NCBI GenBank assembly: GCA_050299855.1
Contig: JBNKWQ010000025.1
Location: forward strand, 1 to 64,000
Direction: 5' to 3'
DNA length: 64,000 nt
Origin: Hahella sp050299855
GTDB taxonomy: Bacteria > Pseudomonadota > Gammaproteobacteria > Pseudomonadales > Oleiphilaceae
Shown: positions 10,660 to 19,451 of the stretch, one piece after another
Position numbering within the stretch: the stretch's first letter is position 1
Layout: the number at the start of each line of letters is the position of its first letter
Notes under the pieces: generated by a model
What the model saw: only the letters and a program-made list of their open reading frames with translations
Told to the model about the DNA's origin: nothing
Database searches by the model: none
Made by a program: the position numbers and the translations under genes

Positions 10660-11047
10660 TAGGTGGTCCTGACTTCATCCAATATGGGTAACTGCTAACG
10701 CCGTCCCTGCATCTATAGCGAATACAACCCAGATACAGAATCATGGCATTCCAAGGGCTAGAATATCCCGGCAAGCCAGGATTTTATGGCGACGGTATAA
10801 TATCTAAATTTCCAGTAATTTTTAGATCTAAAAAAGAGGTTTTGCAGCTTTTTACAAATTCACGGAGGCATGTGTATCGATTGCCCGTGACCAATACTTC
10901 TCTTCAGCTATCCCCCAATAGCTCCAATTCTTTCTTATCCATTTATTCTTCCCCCCCGCAGTGATAGTGTTAGGAACACCATCGGACGAAGTTTGTCCTA
11001 GCTGTGTTTTGTTACAAAACTGACGCGAAACATTCAAGGAGAATGGT
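10660..11047. other. Divergent intergenic region between the giant YD protein and fadE
   Basis: This 388-base gap must hold the promoters of both divergent genes. It is locally AT-rich at 10790-10860. I recognise no coding sequence. The only clear structure is the 15-base inverted repeat at 11006-11020, next to fadE. Confidence 0.6.
11006..11020. promoter_or_regulatory. Perfect inverted repeat upstream of fadE, candidate operator
   Basis: GTTTTG and CAAAAC are perfect complements separated by TTA, ending 27 bases before the fadE start codon. Fatty-acid degradation genes are commonly repressed by TetR- or GntR-type regulators (PsrA, FadR) that bind such palindromes. Matching this site to one of them is inference, because it is not an obvious copy of either consensus. 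Confidence 0.4.
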
Positions 11048-13483
11048 ATGGTTCTGGTTCTGCTCTTTCTTCTCGCTGCATTGATTCTGGCTTATATGGG
11101 CGGTGGCGCAACCTCCTGGAGCCTGCTGCTGACCATTGGCATTCTGCTCTACAGTTTTATCGATCCCGGCATGCTGGGGTTGCTGTTGCTATGGCCGGCT
11201 TATGCGGCAGTGATTACAGCCATCAATTTTCCCGATCTCAGAAAGCAGCATCTTACCTCTCCTATCTTCGATTGGGTCAGCAAGGTGCTACCCAGTATGT
11301 CTGATACCGAAAAAGAAGCCATTGCCGCAGGCACGGTCAGTTGGGATGGCGATTTATTTACCGGCACGCCGAACTGGCAAAAGCTGCTCAATATGCCCAA
11401 ACCGGAACTGTCAGACTCTGAAAAAGCCTTTATCAACGGTCCGGTTGATGAGCTTTGTACTTTAATCAACGACTGGGAAATCACCCACGAGCGTTACGAT
11501 CTGCCTCCTGACATCTGGGAATATATTAAACATAACGGCTTTTTCGGCATGATCGTGCCGAAGAAATACGGCGGACTGGAACTCTCTGCCCTGGCGCATT
11601 CCACGGCTGTGATGAAGATTGCCACACGCAGTATCACTGCCGCGGTAACGGTTATGGTGCCCAACTCTTTGGGGCCCGCAGAGCTGCTCATGCATTACGG
11701 AACGCAAAAGCAGCGGGATTACTATCTTCCGCGCCTGGCCAAGGGCGAAGAGATACCCTGCTTTGCCCTGACCGGCCCCCAGGCCGGATCTGATGCCGGT
11801 GCCATTCCCGACACCGGTATCGTCTGTAAGGGTGAATGGGAGGGCAAAGAAGTCCTGGGCCTACGGCTGAACTGGAATAAGCGCTATATAACCCTGGCAC
11901 CAGTGGCCACTGTCCTGGGATTGGCCTTTAAGGTTTATGACCCTGAAAAACTCCTTAGTGACGAAGTGGACCGGGGTGTCACCTGCGCTCTGATACCGAC
12001 CAATACGCCGGGCGTGGAAACCGGTGCCCGTCATCTGCCGCTGAACACCGTGTTTATGAACGGACCTACCTGGGGCAAAGATGTTTTTATCCCATTGGAT
12101 TTTCTCATCGGCGGCGAGGAATATATCGGCAAGGGCTGGATGATGCTGATGAATTGTCTGGCAGTAGGACGTGCAATATCCCTACCTGCTCTGGCGACTG
12201 GCGCGGGTAAGCTTTCAAGCTTTATGACCGGTGCCTACGCCCGTATCCGTGAGCAGTTCGGTATGCCGATTGGATATTTTGAGGGGGTACAGGAAGCCCT
12301 GGCCCCCATCGGCGGGCTCACCTACATTATGGACAGCGCCCGGATGATGACAGCCGGATTGCTGGACCAGGGTGAAAAACCGTCAGTGGCATCCGCTATT
12401 CTGAAGTTTCACAATACGGAAAAAATGCGCAAGGTCGTGGGTCATGCCATGGATATTCATGCCGGGCGTGGTGTGATTAAAGGCCCTAGAAACTACATTG
12501 CACGGGTTTATCAGGCGATACCCATCAGTATTACGGTCGAAGGTGCCAACATCCTGACCCGCAGCCTGATGATCTTCGGGCAGGGCTCCATTCGTTCCCA
12601 TCCCTATCTGCTCAGGGAGATGGAAGCCGCGCAGATGGAAAATAAAAAGCAAGGCCTGCAGGAATTCGACAGCGTTTTCTATCAGCATATCCAACGCAAT
12701 ATCCAGCTTTTTGGCCGCAGCCTGTTGCTCGCGCTAACCGGCAGCCATATTGCTGAGGCTCCGGACATACATCCTAAAACCCGTCGATACTTCCAGCATA
12801 TGTCTCGCTTCTCAGCTGCGTTTGCACTGCTCAGTGACGTTACCCTGATGACCCTGGGCGGAGAACTTAAGCGGAAGGAAAAACTGTCTGCCAGATTGGG
12901 CGATTGCCTGAGCTATCTTTATCTGGGTTCCGCGGTACTGAAGAAATTCCATGATGACAAATGTCCCAAAGAAGATGTTCCATTAATGGAATGGGCTATC
13001 AAACACTGCCTGCACCTGACTCAGCAAGCCTTACACGAGGCACTGAAGAACTACCCCTCCCCATTGCTGGGTGTCCTCATGCGCGGCCTTATTTTTCCCT
13101 TGGGTCGCCGCATGGAACCGGCTGGAGACGAAATCGAAGATGCAATTGCGGATCTGTTGCTGACACCCTCTATAGCCCGCGACCGGCTGGTTGAAGGGGT
13201 ATACCGCAATACCAGGCCGGATGACCCTGTCGGCAGAGTGGAAAATGCCTTTTTGCTGAAGGTTGCCGCAGCGGATGCCGAGAAGACACTGAAAAAAGCC
13301 CTCAAGTCAGGCAAAGTGGATGCAGACCTTTCACTGGACAAGCAACTGCAAATTGCACTGGAGCAGAAGATTCTTACTGAATCGGAATCCCGGAAAATTG
13401 CGGATGCCGCCGCAGCGGTAGACGATGCAATTCAGGTGGATCACTTTATGCCGGAGGAGCTACCCGATTTACACTCTGACTAA
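11048..13483 (+). CDS. fadE: Acyl-CoA dehydrogenase FadE
   Basis: This 811-residue protein matches the unusual length and layout of E. coli FadE (about 814), which catalyses the first FAD-dependent dehydrogenation of fatty acyl-CoA in beta-oxidation. The N-terminus has hydrophobic segments (residues 1-60), consistent with membrane attachment. The acyl-CoA dehydrogenase core spans about 80-510 and includes the family segment FALTGPQAGSDAGAIPDTG near residue 236. The DUF1974-type C-terminal domain follows. The start is supported by AAGGAGAATGGT directly upstream. The gene stands alone, with an 18-base tandem duplication at its stop codon and a candidate operator upstream. Confidence 0.96.
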   Translation: MVLVLLFLLAALILAYMGGGATSWSLLLTIGILLYSFIDPGMLGLLLLWPAYAAVITAINFPDLRKQHLTSPIFDWVSKVLPSMSDTEKEAIAAGTVSWDGDLFTGTPNWQKLLNMPKPELSDSEKAFINGPVDELCTLINDWEITHERYDLPPDIWEYIKHNGFFGMIVPKKYGGLELSALAHSTAVMKIATRSITAAVTVMVPNSLGPAELLMHYGTQKQRDYYLPRLAKGEEIPCFALTGPQAGSDAGAIPDTGIVCKGEWEGKEVLGLRLNWNKRYITLAPVATVLGLAFKVYDPEKLLSDEVDRGVTCALIPTNTPGVETGARHLPLNTVFMNGPTWGKDVFIPLDFLIGGEEYIGKGWMMLMNCLAVGRAISLPALATGAGKLSSFMTGAYARIREQFGMPIGYFEGVQEALAPIGGLTYIMDSARMMTAGLLDQGEKPSVASAILKFHNTEKMRKVVGHAMDIHAGRGVIKGPRNYIARVYQAIPISITVEGANILTRSLMIFGQGSIRSHPYLLREMEAAQMENKKQGLQEFDSVFYQHIQRNIQLFGRSLLLALTGSHIAEAPDIHPKTRRYFQHMSRFSAAFALLSDVTLMTLGGELKRKEKLSARLGDCLSYLYLGSAVLKKFHDDKCPKEDVPLMEWAIKHCLHLTQQALHEALKNYPSPLLGVLMRGLIFPLGRRMEPAGDEIEDAIADLLLTPSIARDRLVEGVYRNTRPDDPVGRVENAFLLKVAAADAEKTLKKALKSGKVDADLSLDKQLQIALEQKILTESESRKIADAAAAVDDAIQVDHFMPEELPDLHSD

Positions 13484-13501
13484 GATTTACACTCTGACTA
13501 A
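13466..13501 (+). repeat. Perfect 18-bp tandem duplication across the fadE stop codon
   Basis: The unit GATTTACACTCTGACTAA occurs twice with no spacer. The first copy encodes the last five residues (DLHSD) and the stop of FadE. The second repeats the same codons in frame after the stop, so loss of the first TAA would add six residues. It looks like a recent slippage duplication. Confidence 0.95.
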
Positions 13502-13546
13502 ATAGTAGGTTGTGGAAGACTGCCTCGATTAATTTGTATCTACTCA

Positions 13547-13837
13547 GTGTGGAAAAATGTAGTTAGAGGCTATATCAACGGGCATGAGGAAGCAGTTTTG
13601 AAAGTGGGCATTAAGAAACAACAATGTTTCAAATTCACTGACCTGGATCGTGCTCTCAAGGGATTGTCCGCCCGCCAAAAAACGCATCAAATTGCCAAGA
13701 TGAAGGACGCTGAATTTATAAAACCTTTAGGACCAAATGGACGAACCTATTACATTAATTTTATGAATAACTTCCTCATGCGCGGATTGATTCAAATCCT
13801 GAAACAAGAGGGCTTCTTCCCTCCAATCGACCAATAA
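13547..13837 (+). CDS. Small hypothetical protein, possible winged-helix
   Basis: I do not recognise this family. The frame gives 96 residues from a GTG at 13547. A better start may be the TTG at 13598, because GAGGAAG lies about five bases upstream of it; that would give 79 residues. The protein is basic in its first two-thirds, with an RQKTH segment followed by GRTYYINF and an alpha-helical looking C-terminal end finishing in FFPPIDQ. The alternation suggests a small winged-helix fold, but this is a guess. It is convergent with the ABC permease gene ten bases downstream. It could be a fragment of a longer ancestral gene. Confidence 0.5.
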   Translation: MWKNVVRGYINGHEEAVLKVGIKKQQCFKFTDLDRALKGLSARQKTHQIAKMKDAEFIKPLGPNGRTYYINFMNNFLMRGLIQILKQEGFFPPIDQ

Positions 13838-13847
13838 ACAAAGTCAC

Positions 13848-14609
13848 TCAAGTTTTCAAGCGATAGCCGGATTTAAAAATCCAGCCAATAACGCTGAGAC
13901 AGCCGACCATGAACACCAGGGTCATGCCGACACTGATACCGATATGCACATCGGCCACGCCGTAAAAACTCCAGCGAAAACCACTGATCAGGTAAACCAC
14001 CGGGTTGAACAGGGTAATGGTTTGCCAGATGGGCGGCAGCATATTGATGGAATAGAAACTACCTCCCAGGAAGGTCAGTGGCGTGATCACCATCATTGGA
14101 ATGATCTGCAGCTTCTCAAAACCGTCAGCCCAGACGCCGATGATGAAGCCGAATAGACTGAAAGTTATCGCAGTTAATACCAGAAACGCCAGCATCCACA
14201 CTGGGTGGGCTACCTCGAAGGCGACAAACAGCCGGGCTGTTACCAGAATCAATAATCCCAGCATGACAGATTTGGTGGCAGCGGCTCCCACGTAGCCGAT
14301 GACAATTTCCACCGCGGAAATCGGTGCCGAGAGTATTTCATAGATAGTGCCGGTGAACTTGGGCATATAGATGCCAAAGGAAGCATTGGAAATACTCTCT
14401 GTCAGTAGTGACAGCATGATGAGGCCGGGAATAATAAAGGCACCATAGCTGATACCATCAATTTCAATCATCCTTGACCCGATCGCCGAACCGAAGACCA
14501 CGAAGTACAAGGTCGTGGAAATCACCGGCGAGGCAATACTTTGCATCAGGGTTCTGAAAGTCCGGGCCATTTCAAATTTGTAGATGGCTCTGATGGCATA
14601 GATATTCAT
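13848..14609 (-). CDS. yadH: ABC-2 type transporter permease (YadH-like)
   Basis: This is a 253-residue integral membrane protein with about six hydrophobic segments and the ABC-2 family segment FIIPGLIMLSLLTESISNAS near residue 52. Length and sequence resemble E. coli YadH (256). It should form the membrane part of an exporter with the ATPase encoded just upstream, whose stop overlaps this start by four bases (ATGA type), implying translational coupling. The substrate is unknown. YadGH-type exporters have been associated with envelope stress or drug export, but nothing here fixes the role. Confidence 0.9.
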   Translation of the reverse strand: MNIYAIRAIYKFEMARTFRTLMQSIASPVISTTLYFVVFGSAIGSRMIEIDGISYGAFIIPGLIMLSLLTESISNASFGIYMPKFTGTIYEILSAPISAVEIVIGYVGAAATKSVMLGLLILVTARLFVAFEVAHPVWMLAFLVLTAITFSLFGFIIGVWADGFEKLQIIPMMVITPLTFLGGSFYSINMLPPIWQTITLFNPVVYLISGFRWSFYGVADVHIGISVGMTLVFMVGCLSVIGWIFKSGYRLKT

Positions 14610-15553
14610 GACTGGACTCCCTCCGCTGTCCGGTTGGCATGCACCAAGCCGACAAAGATGTCCTCCAGGGAGCTTTGCCGTGAGCGCAGGTCCTTGAAAT
14701 CGATGCCATGCTCGGTAAGTTTACGCAACAGCTCGGCGATGCCGGTTTCACTGGCATGAACATCGAAGGTGTAGGTTAGGTCCTGGCCGTCTTCGGACAG
14801 TTCCAGCGGGTAACCCGCCAATTCCGACGGAATTGCCTCCAAAGGTTGCTGAAGATGCAGAGACAATTGTTTCTTGCCTAACTGATCCATAAGCACGTGC
14901 TTGTCTTCCACCAGGATGATCTGGCCTTTGCTGATCACCCCAATCCGGTCCGCCATTTCTTCGGCTTCCTCGATATAGTGAGTGGTCAGAATGATGGTGA
15001 CCCCCTGCTCACGCAGCTCACGGACCATTTCCCACATTTCACGCCGCAGCTCGACATCCACCCCCGCTGTGGGCTCGTCAAGGAAGAGTATTTTGGGTTC
15101 ATGGGATAAGGCTTTGGCAATCAGAACCCGGCGTTTCATACCGCCCGAGAGTTCCATTATCCGGTTGTCTCTCTTGTCCCAGAGGGACAGTGTACGCAGC
15201 ACCTTTTCGATGTAGGCCGGATCAGGTGCTTTACCGAACAGTCCGCGGCTGAAATTAACGGTGGCCCAGACGCTTTCAAACGCGTCTGTTGTCAGCTCCT
15301 GTGGCACCAGACCGATCATGGTGCGCACCTTGCGGAAATCTCTGACGATATCGACACCGTCCGCCATAACAGTGCCACTGGTAGGATTAGTAATACCACA
15401 AATAACACTGATCAGAGTGGTTTTACCTGCACCATTTGGGCCTAGCAGAGCAAAAATTTCACCACGCCGGATATCAATAGTGACATCTTTCAACGCCTGA
15501 AAACCAGTCGCATAAATCTTGCTAAGATTTTGCACCGAGATAATGGCTTCCAC
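14606..15553 (-). CDS. yadG: ABC transporter ATP-binding protein (YadG-like)
   Basis: This 315-residue protein is the nucleotide-binding subunit of the ABC-2 exporter. Walker A is LLGPNGAGKTTL near residues 36-47, the signature motif is LSGGMKRR near 138, and Walker B is ILFLDEPTAGVD near 157, followed by the switch-histidine segment TTHYIEEAEEMADR. The last 90 residues form the regulatory extension common in this family. AGGAGGAG precedes the start closely. It is the first gene of a two-gene operon with the permease. Confidence 0.93.
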   Translation of the reverse strand: MEAIISVQNLSKIYATGFQALKDVTIDIRRGEIFALLGPNGAGKTTLISVICGITNPTSGTVMADGVDIVRDFRKVRTMIGLVPQELTTDAFESVWATVNFSRGLFGKAPDPAYIEKVLRTLSLWDKRDNRIMELSGGMKRRVLIAKALSHEPKILFLDEPTAGVDVELRREMWEMVRELREQGVTIILTTHYIEEAEEMADRIGVISKGQIILVEDKHVLMDQLGKKQLSLHLQQPLEAIPSELAGYPLELSEDGQDLTYTFDVHASETGIAELLRKLTEHGIDFKDLRSRQSSLEDIFVGLVHANRTAEGVQS

Positions 15554-15778
15554 TGCTCCTCCTGAATGTTAATGAGGGTTATACCTCAGAGTTCTCTATC
15601 TGAAAAAAGCATTGTGCGCGCAAATAAAACCAACACTTGCGATTGTCGTCTGGTCCGCGCAGAATCTTGATTCACTTGATGAAAAATACCATGTCAAGAC
15701 ACAATTTTGTCATAGCCAATGGATTAGAAAATATTCCAGAGGCAGTCGAACACACAACAATAACACCAAGGTAACCCG

Positions 15779-17056
15779 ATGAAAAAAGAAACGCTCTGTA
15801 TCCACGAAGGATACGAAACTGACCCAACCACCAAGGCATGTGCCGTCCCTATTTTCCAAACAGTCGCCTATGAATTTGATAACGCCCAGCATGGTGCTGA
15901 TCTGTTTAACCTGGCGGTTCCCGGCAATATTTATTCTCGCATTATGAACCCCACCTGGGACGTGTTGGAAAAACGGGTTGCGGCTTTGGAAGGCGGGCTG
16001 GCTGCATTGGCCGTAGCCTCAGGAAGCGCAGCCATTAATTATGCGATTCTCACCATCGCCGAGGCCGGTGACAATATCGTGACCACGCCTCAGCTGTATG
16101 GCGGCACCTATACTTTGTTCGCTCACATGCTGCCAAAGCTGGGAATCGATGTGCGTTTCGCTGACAGTGATCAGGCAGAAGCATTGGAAGCCTTGGTTGA
16201 CGAAAAAACCAAAGCCGTATTCTGCGAATCTATCGGTAACCCTGCCGGCAATATCGTCGATATTGAACCTATCGCGACCATGGCTCACAAACATGGCATA
16301 CCAGTGATTGTTGATAATACGGTCGCCACACCTGCTCTGCTGAATCCTATCGAATATGGGGCCGATATTGTTGTGCATTCCCTGACGAAATACATGGGTG
16401 GCCATGGCACGACTCTCGGCGGCATTATTGTGGATTCAGGCAAGTTTCCCTGGGCACAGCACAAAGAACGCTTTCCTGTATTAAACGAACCGGAAGCGGC
16501 TTACCACGGGGTTGTGTATACCCGCGATTGCGGAGAAGCTGCATTCATAGCCAGGGCTCGCACAGTTCCCTTGCGCAATACCGGATCTGCTTTGTCACCG
16601 ATGAGTGCGTTTATGCTGCTTCAAGGTATAGAGACACTGCCGTTACGCATGGAGCGCCACTGTGACAATGCACTGGCTGTCGCCACCTATCTGCAGAAAC
16701 ATCCACAGGTTGAGTGGGTGAATTTCGCAGGCCTGGAAGGTGACCGTTACCATGAGCTGGCTCAGAAATATTTCGATGGCCGTCCATCTTCCCTGCTGAC
16801 CTTTGGCATCAAAGGAGGTTTCGAGGCTGGCGTGAAATTCTATGACGCACTGAAAATGATAAAGCGTCTGGTCAACATCGGCGATGCCAAAACACTGGCT
16901 TGCCATCCGGCTTCAACGACGCACCGTCAATTAAGCGAGGAAGAGCAAAAAGTGGCCGGTGTTACCCAGGAAATGTTGCGAATTTGCGTTGGAATCGAAC
17001 ACATCGACGACATTATCGCCGACATCAAACAGGCCTTTGATGCAGTAGCCAATTAG
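15779..17056 (+). CDS. metY: O-acetylhomoserine sulfhydrylase (PLP-dependent, MetY-type)
   Basis: The 425-residue protein belongs to the Cys/Met metabolism PLP-enzyme family and matches O-acetylhomoserine aminocarboxypropyltransferase in length and order. These enzymes make homocysteine from O-acetylhomoserine and sulfide in the cytoplasm. The PLP-binding lysine is in VVHSLTKYMGGHGTTLGG near residue 208. The early segment YSRIMNPTWDVLEKRVAALE and the late segment LACHPASTTHRQLS are characteristic. AAGG lies about seven bases before the ATG. The gene stands alone; I found no MetJ box or SAM riboswitch in the 225 bases upstream. Confidence 0.93.
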   Translation: MKKETLCIHEGYETDPTTKACAVPIFQTVAYEFDNAQHGADLFNLAVPGNIYSRIMNPTWDVLEKRVAALEGGLAALAVASGSAAINYAILTIAEAGDNIVTTPQLYGGTYTLFAHMLPKLGIDVRFADSDQAEALEALVDEKTKAVFCESIGNPAGNIVDIEPIATMAHKHGIPVIVDNTVATPALLNPIEYGADIVVHSLTKYMGGHGTTLGGIIVDSGKFPWAQHKERFPVLNEPEAAYHGVVYTRDCGEAAFIARARTVPLRNTGSALSPMSAFMLLQGIETLPLRMERHCDNALAVATYLQKHPQVEWVNFAGLEGDRYHELAQKYFDGRPSSLLTFGIKGGFEAGVKFYDALKMIKRLVNIGDAKTLACHPASTTHRQLSEEEQKVAGVTQEMLRICVGIEHIDDIIADIKQAFDAVAN

Positions 17057-17172
17057 CCCGTATGGTCCTGGAGGCTGGCCTGAGCCCAAAAAGGTTCCGG
17101 TCAGCATTGTCGACCTGACGGTTATTACGGTTACACGGCTATCTGAACTTTAGAGCTGAGGAAAGGCTGACC

Positions 17173-17604
17173 GTGGCACCTCATATACACCCGGACGTAG
17201 CAAAAAAGTTTGAGACTTATCCCGAAGAAGTGGCGGCCGCTCTTAGGCAGCTTAGAGCACTGATCTATGAAACCGCAGCAGAATCCGAATTACCACCGCC
17301 GAAAGAAGGGCTGAAATGGAACGAACCCAGTTATAGCCTCCCGTCCGGCAGCCCGGTCAGATTCGATTGGAAACCTGCCAAGCAAGATCACTATGCGCTC
17401 TACTTCAACTGCAATACCACATTAATAGCCACCGTTAAGGAGCTCTACGGAAGCCGGTTTCAGTATGAAGGTCAGCGGGCATTGATATTTTCTTTGCAGG
17501 ATCGACCACCGGTAACGGAGGTTAAACACTGTATCCGTTTGGCACTGTGCTATCACCAGCTTAAGCACCTACCTCTGCTTGGGGCCGTACCTGAGTCGAA
17601 ATGA
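17173..17604 (+). CDS. DUF1801 domain protein
   Basis: The 143-residue cytoplasmic protein has a DUF1801-type (YdhG-like) fold signature: a helical N-terminus, then EGLKWNEPSY, a substrate-pocket-like LYFNC segment and a C-terminal helix. A GTG start is supported by GAGGAAAGG about six bases upstream. The function of the family is not established; some members have been called iron chaperones. It is a single gene between metY and a periplasmic binding protein. Confidence 0.8.
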   Translation: MAPHIHPDVAKKFETYPEEVAAALRQLRALIYETAAESELPPPKEGLKWNEPSYSLPSGSPVRFDWKPAKQDHYALYFNCNTTLIATVKELYGSRFQYEGQRALIFSLQDRPPVTEVKHCIRLALCYHQLKHLPLLGAVPESK

Positions 17605-17706
17605 GCGTCCTGCAGGCAGTATATGCACCTGTAGCTTTACCATTATTTACTCTTTTCTGCTTTGCTATATCCACGTTACCGATCAATACTTACGACTAAG
17701 GTCTTA

Positions 17707-17729
17707 GTTTGGAGAAGGTATTTCCAAAC
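17707..17729. promoter_or_regulatory. Inverted repeat upstream of the solute-binding protein gene
   Basis: GTTTGGA and TCCAAAC are perfect seven-base complements with a nine-base spacer, about 58 bases before the start codon at 17787. It may be an operator or an mRNA hairpin. A short imperfect duplication containing TTTAAATGGATAT follows at about 17758-17795. Confidence 0.3.
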
Positions 17730-17786
17730 CAACATAAATCGCATCCCGGCAGGATGATTTTAAATGGATATTAAAGGCGGTTTAAA

Positions 17787-18635
17787 ATGGATATAAAAAA
17801 AGGAGGGCTGGTTTTTGCGGCCTGCAGTATGTTGTTACTTTTTTACTGTCTTTCTGCTGTACAGCCGGCCTGGGCAGATGAACCTGTGCTCAGAATAGCC
17901 ATCCCGCCGGAAGGCTATCCTCCGTATATTATTACGAATACCACACCTATTATTGACACCCCACCGAGTTCTGATCACATCAGTGAAATTTCAGGCATCA
18001 TGGTTGAAGTCCTGCGTACCGCAGCAACCAGGGCGGAGCTGCAACTTGATTTCCGTTTTATTCCTGAAATCCGATCGCAAATGATGTTGGATTCCGGAAC
18101 TATTGACGCCCGCACTGAATCACCTAAATGGGTAAGCAATCCGGAAGAGTATCTTTGGAGTGAACCGATTACGACCATTAACGATGTCTTTGTCTATTGT
18201 GACAAAATGCCGAATTACTTTGAGTCAGATGAAGAAATGGCAGGCGCTGAAATTATCACCCATCTGGGCTATAGCTACCCGACCCTGGAACCACTATTCC
18301 GGTCGCAGCAGATGCTGAGAGATGACAGAGAGTCTGAAGAGTTAATGCTCAATGCCATTCTCCAGCAAAAGCAGGTGTCCCGGCCGGGAGTTATCCGGGC
18401 GACTGTGATGGATATCCTGGTTGCCCGTTGGCTCATTGCCAGCGTTCCCAAATTTCAAAACCAGTTCAATTTCAGCAAGCGTATTATCGACTCGGCTGAC
18501 TATCACTTCCAGTTCAGCCGGAACGAACGCTCGATACTGGTGGTCGACCTTTTGAATCAACACATACGAGAGATGCGGCAATCCGGGGAAATTGAACGGA
18601 TGACAGAGAAAATACTTGTAACAAACAAGCGCTGA
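17787..18635 (+). CDS. Periplasmic substrate-binding protein, family 3-like
   Basis: The 282-residue protein has a signal peptide (residues 1-30, ending in AWA-DE) and the opening strand LRIAIPPEGYPPYII typical of family 3 (amino-acid-type) solute-binding domains. Many genomes carry such stand-alone proteins without transport genes. No permease or ATPase lies nearby, so it may serve as a sensor or orphan binding protein. AAAGGCGG precedes the start. The ATG 23 bases upstream (17764) is out of frame and belongs to a short duplication. Confidence 0.85.
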   Translation: MDIKKGGLVFAACSMLLLFYCLSAVQPAWADEPVLRIAIPPEGYPPYIITNTTPIIDTPPSSDHISEISGIMVEVLRTAATRAELQLDFRFIPEIRSQMMLDSGTIDARTESPKWVSNPEEYLWSEPITTINDVFVYCDKMPNYFESDEEMAGAEIITHLGYSYPTLEPLFRSQQMLRDDRESEELMLNAILQQKQVSRPGVIRATVMDILVARWLIASVPKFQNQFNFSKRIIDSADYHFQFSRNERSILVVDLLNQHIREMRQSGEIERMTEKILVTNKR

Positions 18636-18671
18636 CCTCCCTTACTACAGGCTATCAATCACGGTGAGCTA

Positions 18672-19151
18672 TCAGTCACGTTTATAACTACCGATCAGCC
18701 GATTCATGCCGATGACATGAGGCTCAATTTCTTCCAGAAGCTGCCATAGTGTCAGGCCATCCGGAAATGAAGTTTCAGTATCCAGTGCCAGCACCCAGAA
18801 GTAATAGAGATGAGTACCATGCCCGTTCGGTGGCATGGGGCCGCCATAACCCGTTGTGCCGAAATCAGTCTTACCTTGGGAAAAGCCCTGCACACCTTCC
18901 TCCAGCGAATTGACCGTTGCGGGAATGTTGTACAACACCCAGTGCACAAAACCATAGGTTCCGTTGGGCGACACCAGGGGGGCGTCAGGATCATGGCAGA
19001 TCACGGCGAACCCCTTGGTTCCGTCAGGGACATCCGACCAATGAAGCTCCGGGGAGACATCCATTCCTTCACCCGTAAACTTGGAGGGAATGGCAGAATG
19101 GTTCTGAAATGCCGGACTGGTGAGTTGCATGGACGTAGGTGCGAAGCCCAT
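18672..19151 (-). CDS. PEBP family protein (YbhB/YbcL type)
   Basis: This protein of about 159 residues is a phosphatidylethanolamine-binding-protein homologue of the bacterial YbhB type. It contains the conserved ligand-pocket segments SPELHW, CHDPDAP, GFVHWVLYNIP and the GYGGPMPPNGHGTHLYYF motif. The function in bacteria is not settled. I chose the ATG at 19151 because AGGAGG lies seven bases upstream; the frame stays open nine codons further, to 19178, without a ribosome site. Confidence 0.9.
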   Translation of the reverse strand: MGFAPTSMQLTSPAFQNHSAIPSKFTGEGMDVSPELHWSDVPDGTKGFAVICHDPDAPLVSPNGTYGFVHWVLYNIPATVNSLEEGVQGFSQGKTDFGTTGYGGPMPPNGHGTHLYYFWVLALDTETSFPDGLTLWQLLEEIEPHVIGMNRLIGSYKRD

Positions 19152-19451
19152 CTGAAACCTCCTGTTATTAATTGCCAAAAATATTCATGGTGATCGCCGT
19201 ATCTTCACTACCGCGCATGATCAGTAAAGGGCTCTTGGTTTGAGTGTAGTCCTGCCCTTCCGGTGTTGCCAATCCTCCATAAAAGGTGACAAATCCTTTG
19301 TCCGACCTTGACCATTAATTTATTGGTCATCGGGCCCATCTAACGTTTTATCACGATAGCCCCAACTCCTTTGCTATACTTCATTGGAATGTCCTAGTCG
19401 GGGCTCTGTCTCCATTCACCCGCCCTATAAAATGGTCAGTGATTCCTGAGC

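Noticed and set aside
15554..15778. SAM riboswitch or MetJ/MetR site upstream of metY
   Set aside because: No MetJ box tandem and no riboswitch core visible. A TTCA-5-TGAA near 15672 has the inverse orientation to the MetR consensus.
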